64,000 nt of DNA, from contig VLJF02000451.1 of NCBI GenBank assembly GCA_008360975.2, forward strand, positions 32,282 to 96,281, read 5' to 3'. Positions 59,599 through 64,000 of this stretch are shown piece after piece (position 1 is the stretch's first letter; every line of letters begins with the position of its first letter). The position numbers and the translations under genes are program-made. The stretch is from Lichenostomus cassidix. Taxonomy: Eukaryota > Chordata > Aves > Passeriformes > Meliphagidae. Below the pieces are notes generated by a model. The model was not told where the DNA came from, made no database searches, and saw only the letters and a program-made list of their open reading frames with translations.

Positions 59599-62500
59599 AC
59601 TTACTTTGTACAGATCCCAGGAAAAACCAGGTCTCCATCACAGGCACTCTATGGCCACTTCCAGGTCACTTACTTTGTAGAGATCCCAGGAAAAACCAGG
59701 TCTCCATCACAAGCCCTCCAAGTCCACCTCCACGCCACTTACTTTCTACAGACTGCGGGGCAATCCAGGTCTCCAGCATAGACCCTCCAAGTCCACTTCC
59801 AGGTCACTTACATTGTACAGATGCCAGGAAAAACCAGGTCTCCATCACCGGCACTCCATGTCCACTTCCAGGTCACTTACTTTGTACAGATCCCAGGAAA
59901 AACCAGGTCTCCAACACAGGCCCTCCATGTCCACTTCCAGGTCACTTACTTTGTACAGATCCCAGGAAAAACCAGGTCTCCAACACAGGCCCTCCATGTC
60001 CACTTCCAGGTCACTTACTTTGTACAGATCCCAGGAAAAACCAGGTCTCCATCACAGGCCCTCCAAGTCCACCTCCACGCCACTTACTTTCTACAGACCG
60101 CGGGGCAATCCAGGTCTCCAGCATAGACGCTCCAAGTCCACCTCCAGATCACTTACCTTGTACAGATCCCAGGAAAAACCAGGTCGCCATCACAGGCCTT
60201 CCAAGTCCACTTCCAGGTCACTTACTTTGTACAGATCCCAGGAAAACCAGGTCTCCATCACAGGCCCTCCAAGTCCACTTCCAGGTCACTTACCTTGTAC
60301 AGATCCCAGGAAAAACCAGGTCGCCAGCATAGACGCTCCAAATCCACCTCCACGCCACTTACATTCTACAGACCGCGGGGCAATCCAGGTCTCCAGCATA
60401 GACGCTCCAAGTCCACTTCCAGGTCACTTACTTTGTACAGATCCCAGGAAAAACTAGGTCTCCATCACAGGCGCTCTATGTCCTTTTCCAGGTCACTTAC
60501 CTTGTACCGATCCCAGGAAAAACCAGGTCTACATCACAGGCCCTCCAAGTCCACTTCCAGGTCACTTACTTTGTACAGATCCCAGGAAAAAACAGGACTC
60601 CAACACAGGCCCTCCATGTCCACTTCCAGGTCACTAAATTTGTACAGATCCCAGGAAAAACAGGTCTCCATCACAGGCCCTCCAAGTCCACTTCCAGGTC
60701 ACTTACTTTGTACAGATCCCAGGAAAAACAGGTCTCCATCACAGCCCCTCCAAGTCCACTTCCAGGTCACTTACTTTGTACAGATCCCAGGAAAAAACAG
60801 GTCTCCATCACAGGCCCTCCAAGTCCACTTCCAGGTCACTTACTTTTTACAGATCCCAGGAAAAACCAGGTCTCCATCACAGGCCCTCCATGTCCACTTC
60901 CAGGTCACTTACCTTGTAAAGATCCCAGGAAAAACCAGGTCTCCATCACAGGCCCTCCATGTCCACTTCCAGGCCACTTACTTTCTACACAGCATGGGCA
61001 CATCAAGGCCTCCAGCACAGACGCTCTAAGTCCACGTCCACCCCACTTACCTTGTACAGATCCCAGGAAAAACCAGGTCTCCATCACAGGCCCTCCAAGT
61101 CCACTTCCAGGTCACTTACCTTGTACAGATCCCAGGAAAAACCAGGTCTCCATCACAGGCCCTCCAAGTCCACTTCCAGGTCACTTACCTTGTACAGATC
61201 CCAGGAAAAACCAGGTCTCCATCACAGGCCCTCCAAGTCCACTTCCAGGTCACTTACCTTGTACAGATCCCAGGAAAAACCAGGTCTCCATCACAGGCCC
61301 TCCAAGTCCACTTCCAGGTCACTTACCTTTGTACAGATCCCAGGAAAAACCAGGTCTCCATCACAGGCCCTCCAAGTCCACTTCCAGGTCACTTACTTTG
61401 TACAGATCCCAGGAAAAACCAGGTCTCCATCACAGGCCCTCCAAGTCCACTTCCAGGTCACTTACTTTGTACAGATCCCAGGAAAAACAGGTCTCCATCA
61501 CAGGCCCTCCAAGTCCACTTCCAGGTCACTTACCTTGTACAGATCCCAGGAAAAACCAGGTCTCCATCACAGGCCCTCCAAGTCCACTTCCAGGTCACTT
61601 ACTTTGTACAGATCCCAGGAAAAACCAGGTCTCCACACAGCGCTCATGTCCTTCCAGGTCACTTACTTTGTACAGATCCCAGGAAAAACCAGGTCTCCAT
61701 CACAGGCCCTCCATGTCCACTTCCAGGTCACTTACCTTGTACAGATCCCAGGAAAACCAGGTCTCCACACAGGCCTCCAAGTCCACTTCCAGGTCACTTA
61801 CTTTGTACAGATCCCAGGAAAAACCAGGTCTCCATCACAGGCCCTCCAAGTCCACTTCCAGGTCACTTACTTTGTACAGATCCCAGGAAAACCAGGTCTC
61901 CATCACAGGCCCTCCAAGTCCACTCCAGGTCACTTACTTTGTACAGATCCCAGGAAAAACAGGTCTCCATCACAGCCCCTCCAAGTCCACTTCCAGGTCA
62001 CTTACTTTGTACAGATCCCAGGAAAAACAGGTCTCCATCACAGCCCCTCCAAGTCCACTTCCAGGTCACTTACTTTGTACAGATCCCAGGAAAAACCAGG
62101 TCTCCATCACAGGCCCTCCAAGTCCACTTCCAGGTCACTTACTTTGTACAGATCCCAGGAAAAACCAGGTCTCCATCACAGGCCCTCCATGTCCACTTCC
62201 AGGTCACTTACTTGTACAGATCCCAGGAAAAACCAGGTCTCCAGCATAGACGCTCCAAGTCCACCTCCACGCCACTTACTTTCTACAGACCGCGGGGCAA
62301 TCCAGGTCTCCAGCATAGACGCTCCAAGTCCACTTCCAGGTCACTTACTTTGTACAGATCCCAGGAAAAACCAGGTCTCCAGCATAGACGCTCCAAGTCC
62401 ACCTCCACGCCACTTACTTTCTACAGACCGCGGGGCAATCCAGGTCTCCAGCATAGACGCTCTATGGCCACTTCCAGGTCACTTACTTTGTACAGATCCC

Positions 62501-64000
62501 AGGAAAAACTAGGTCTCCATCACAGGCGCTCTATGTCCTTTTCCAGGTCACTTACTTTGTACAGATCCCAGGAAAAACCAGGTTCCCATCACAGGCCCTC
62601 CAAGTCCACTTCCAGGTCACTTACTTTGTACAGATCCCAGGAAAAAACAGGTCCCCATCACAGGCCCTCCAAGTCCACTTCCAGGTCACTTACTTTGTAC
62701 AGATCCCAGGAAAAAACAGGTCCCCATCACAGGCCCTCCAAGTCCACTCCACATCACTTACTTTGTTCAGATCCCAGGAAAAAACAGGTCCCCATCACAG
62801 GCCCTCCAAGTCCACTCCACATCATTTACTTTGTACAGATCCCAGGAAAAACCAGGTCTCCATCACAGGCGCTCTATGGCCACTTCCAGGTCACTTACTT
62901 TGTACAGATCCCAGGAAAAACCAGGTCTCCATCACAGGCGCTCTAAGTCCATCTCGAGGCCACTTACTTTCTACAGACAGCGGGGCAATCCAGGTCTCCA
63001 GCATAGATGCTCCAAGTCCACTTCCAGGTCACTTACTTTGTACAGATCCCAGGAAAAAACAGGTCTCCATCACAGGCACTCTATGGCCAATTCCAGGTCA
63101 CTTACTTTGTACAGATCCCAGGAAAAACCAGGTCTCCATCACAAGCCCTCCAAGTCCACCTCCACGCCACTTACTTTCTACAGACTGCGGGGCAATCCAG
63201 GTCTCCAGCATAGACCCTCCAAGTCCACTCCACATCACTGACTTTGTACAGATCCCAGGAAAAAACAGGTCTCCATCACAGGCCCTCCAAGTCCACTTCC
63301 AGGCCACTTACTTTCTACAGATCCCAGGAAAAACCAGGTCCCCATCACAGGCGCTCTAAGTCCATCTCGAGGCCACTTACTTTCTACACAGCATGGGCAC
63401 ATCAAGGCCTCCAGCACTGACGCTCTAAGTCCACGCCCACCCCACTTACCTTGTACAGATCCCAGGAAAAACCAGGTCTCCATCACAGCCCCTCCAAGTC
63501 CACTTCCAGGTCACTTACTTTGTACAGATCCCAGGAAAAACCAGGTCTCCATCACAGGCCCTCCAAGTCCACTTCCAGGTCACTTACTTTGTACATATCC
63601 CAGGATAAACCAGGACTCCAACACAGGCCCTCCAAGTCCCCTTCCAGGTCACTTACTTTGTACAGATCCCAGGAAAAACAGGTCTCCATCACAGGCGCTC
63701 TATGTCCACTTCCAGGTCACTTACCTTGTACAGATCCCAGGAAAAACCAAGTCTCCATCACCGGCGCTCTATGGCCACTTCTAGGTCACTTACCTTGTAC
63801 AGATCCCAGAAAAAACCAGGTCTCCATCACAGGCCCTCCAAGTCCACCTCCACGCCACTTACTTTCTACAGACAGCAGGGCAATCCAGGTCTCCAGCATA
63901 GACGCTCCAAGTCCACTTCCAGGTCACTTACCTTGCACAGATCCCAAGAAAAACCAGGTCTCCATCACAGGCCCTCTATGTCCACTTCCAGGTCACTTCC
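59599..64000 (-). repeat. 69-bp satellite array, block 5, runs off the window
   Basis: The array resumes in the middle of a unit after the retroelement and reaches the last base, so its end is not seen. It mirrors block 1: 62760-63360 pairs with about 14890-15480, and the last 150 bases pair with about 14115-14250, including the rare CTTGGGATCTGTGCAAGG. It is about 2.6 kb longer than the mirrored stretch of block 1. Confidence 0.95.
61040..62260 (-). repeat. Homogenised run of nearly identical units with small indels
   Basis: About 18 units of one subtype follow one another with few substitutions but several short deletions and an insertion (for example ACCTTTGTAC near 61325, CCACACAGCGCTCATG near 61634, CCACACAGGCCTCC near 61766 and ACTTGTACAG near 62212). 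It has no equivalent in block 1. It is either a recent local expansion or poorly polished consensus sequence. Confidence 0.7.

Overview
The window is vertebrate nuclear DNA, most likely avian (possibly a songbird). It has intron-like splice signals, TATA-box promoter motifs, two endogenous retroviral elements with TG...CA LTRs, a solo LTR of a style common in bird genomes, and a very large satellite. Nothing prokaryotic is present, and I recognise no intact protein-coding gene. The bird assignment is inference.

Layout. (1) 1-9150 is a head-to-head inverted duplication: a left arm (1-4560, genes on the minus strand) and a right arm (5870 to about 9150, genes on the plus strand) around a 1.3 kb spacer. 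Each arm holds a TATA-like motif and a small broken three-exon gene, followed by a diverged tandem relative with further exon-like blocks. Each arm has its own disabling mutations. (2) 9150-12070 is a third, more diverged exon-like unit plus mostly unique sequence. (3) From about 12070 to the right edge is a huge tandem array of a 69-bp unit, roughly 640 copies. It is interrupted by two copies of a 3180-bp non-autonomous LTR retroelement (16044-19223 minus, 56419-59598 plus), one 511-bp solo LTR (41545-42055) and a 500-N gap (34993-35492).

The main large-scale feature is that the array flips orientation at the gap. Everything to the left reads one way and everything to the right is its reverse complement, including the retroelement. 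Both retroelement copies have the same length, sit in the same 6-bp target duplication and share the same three differences between their LTRs. The two sides are therefore copies of one locus: either a true giant palindrome or two haplotype or paralogue contigs scaffolded head to head. The right side is several kb longer and carries the extra solo LTR.

The most intriguing sequence signal is in the 69-bp unit itself. Read left-to-right in the left half, each unit carries a consensus 5' splice site (AG|GTAAGT), usually preceded by a T-tract and an AG with no intervening AG. Each unit thus looks like a minimal intron or a recursive-splicing 'zero-length exon'. The opposite strand has no stop codon in any of the three frames because 69 = 3 x 23, which explains the very long but probably meaningless open frames.
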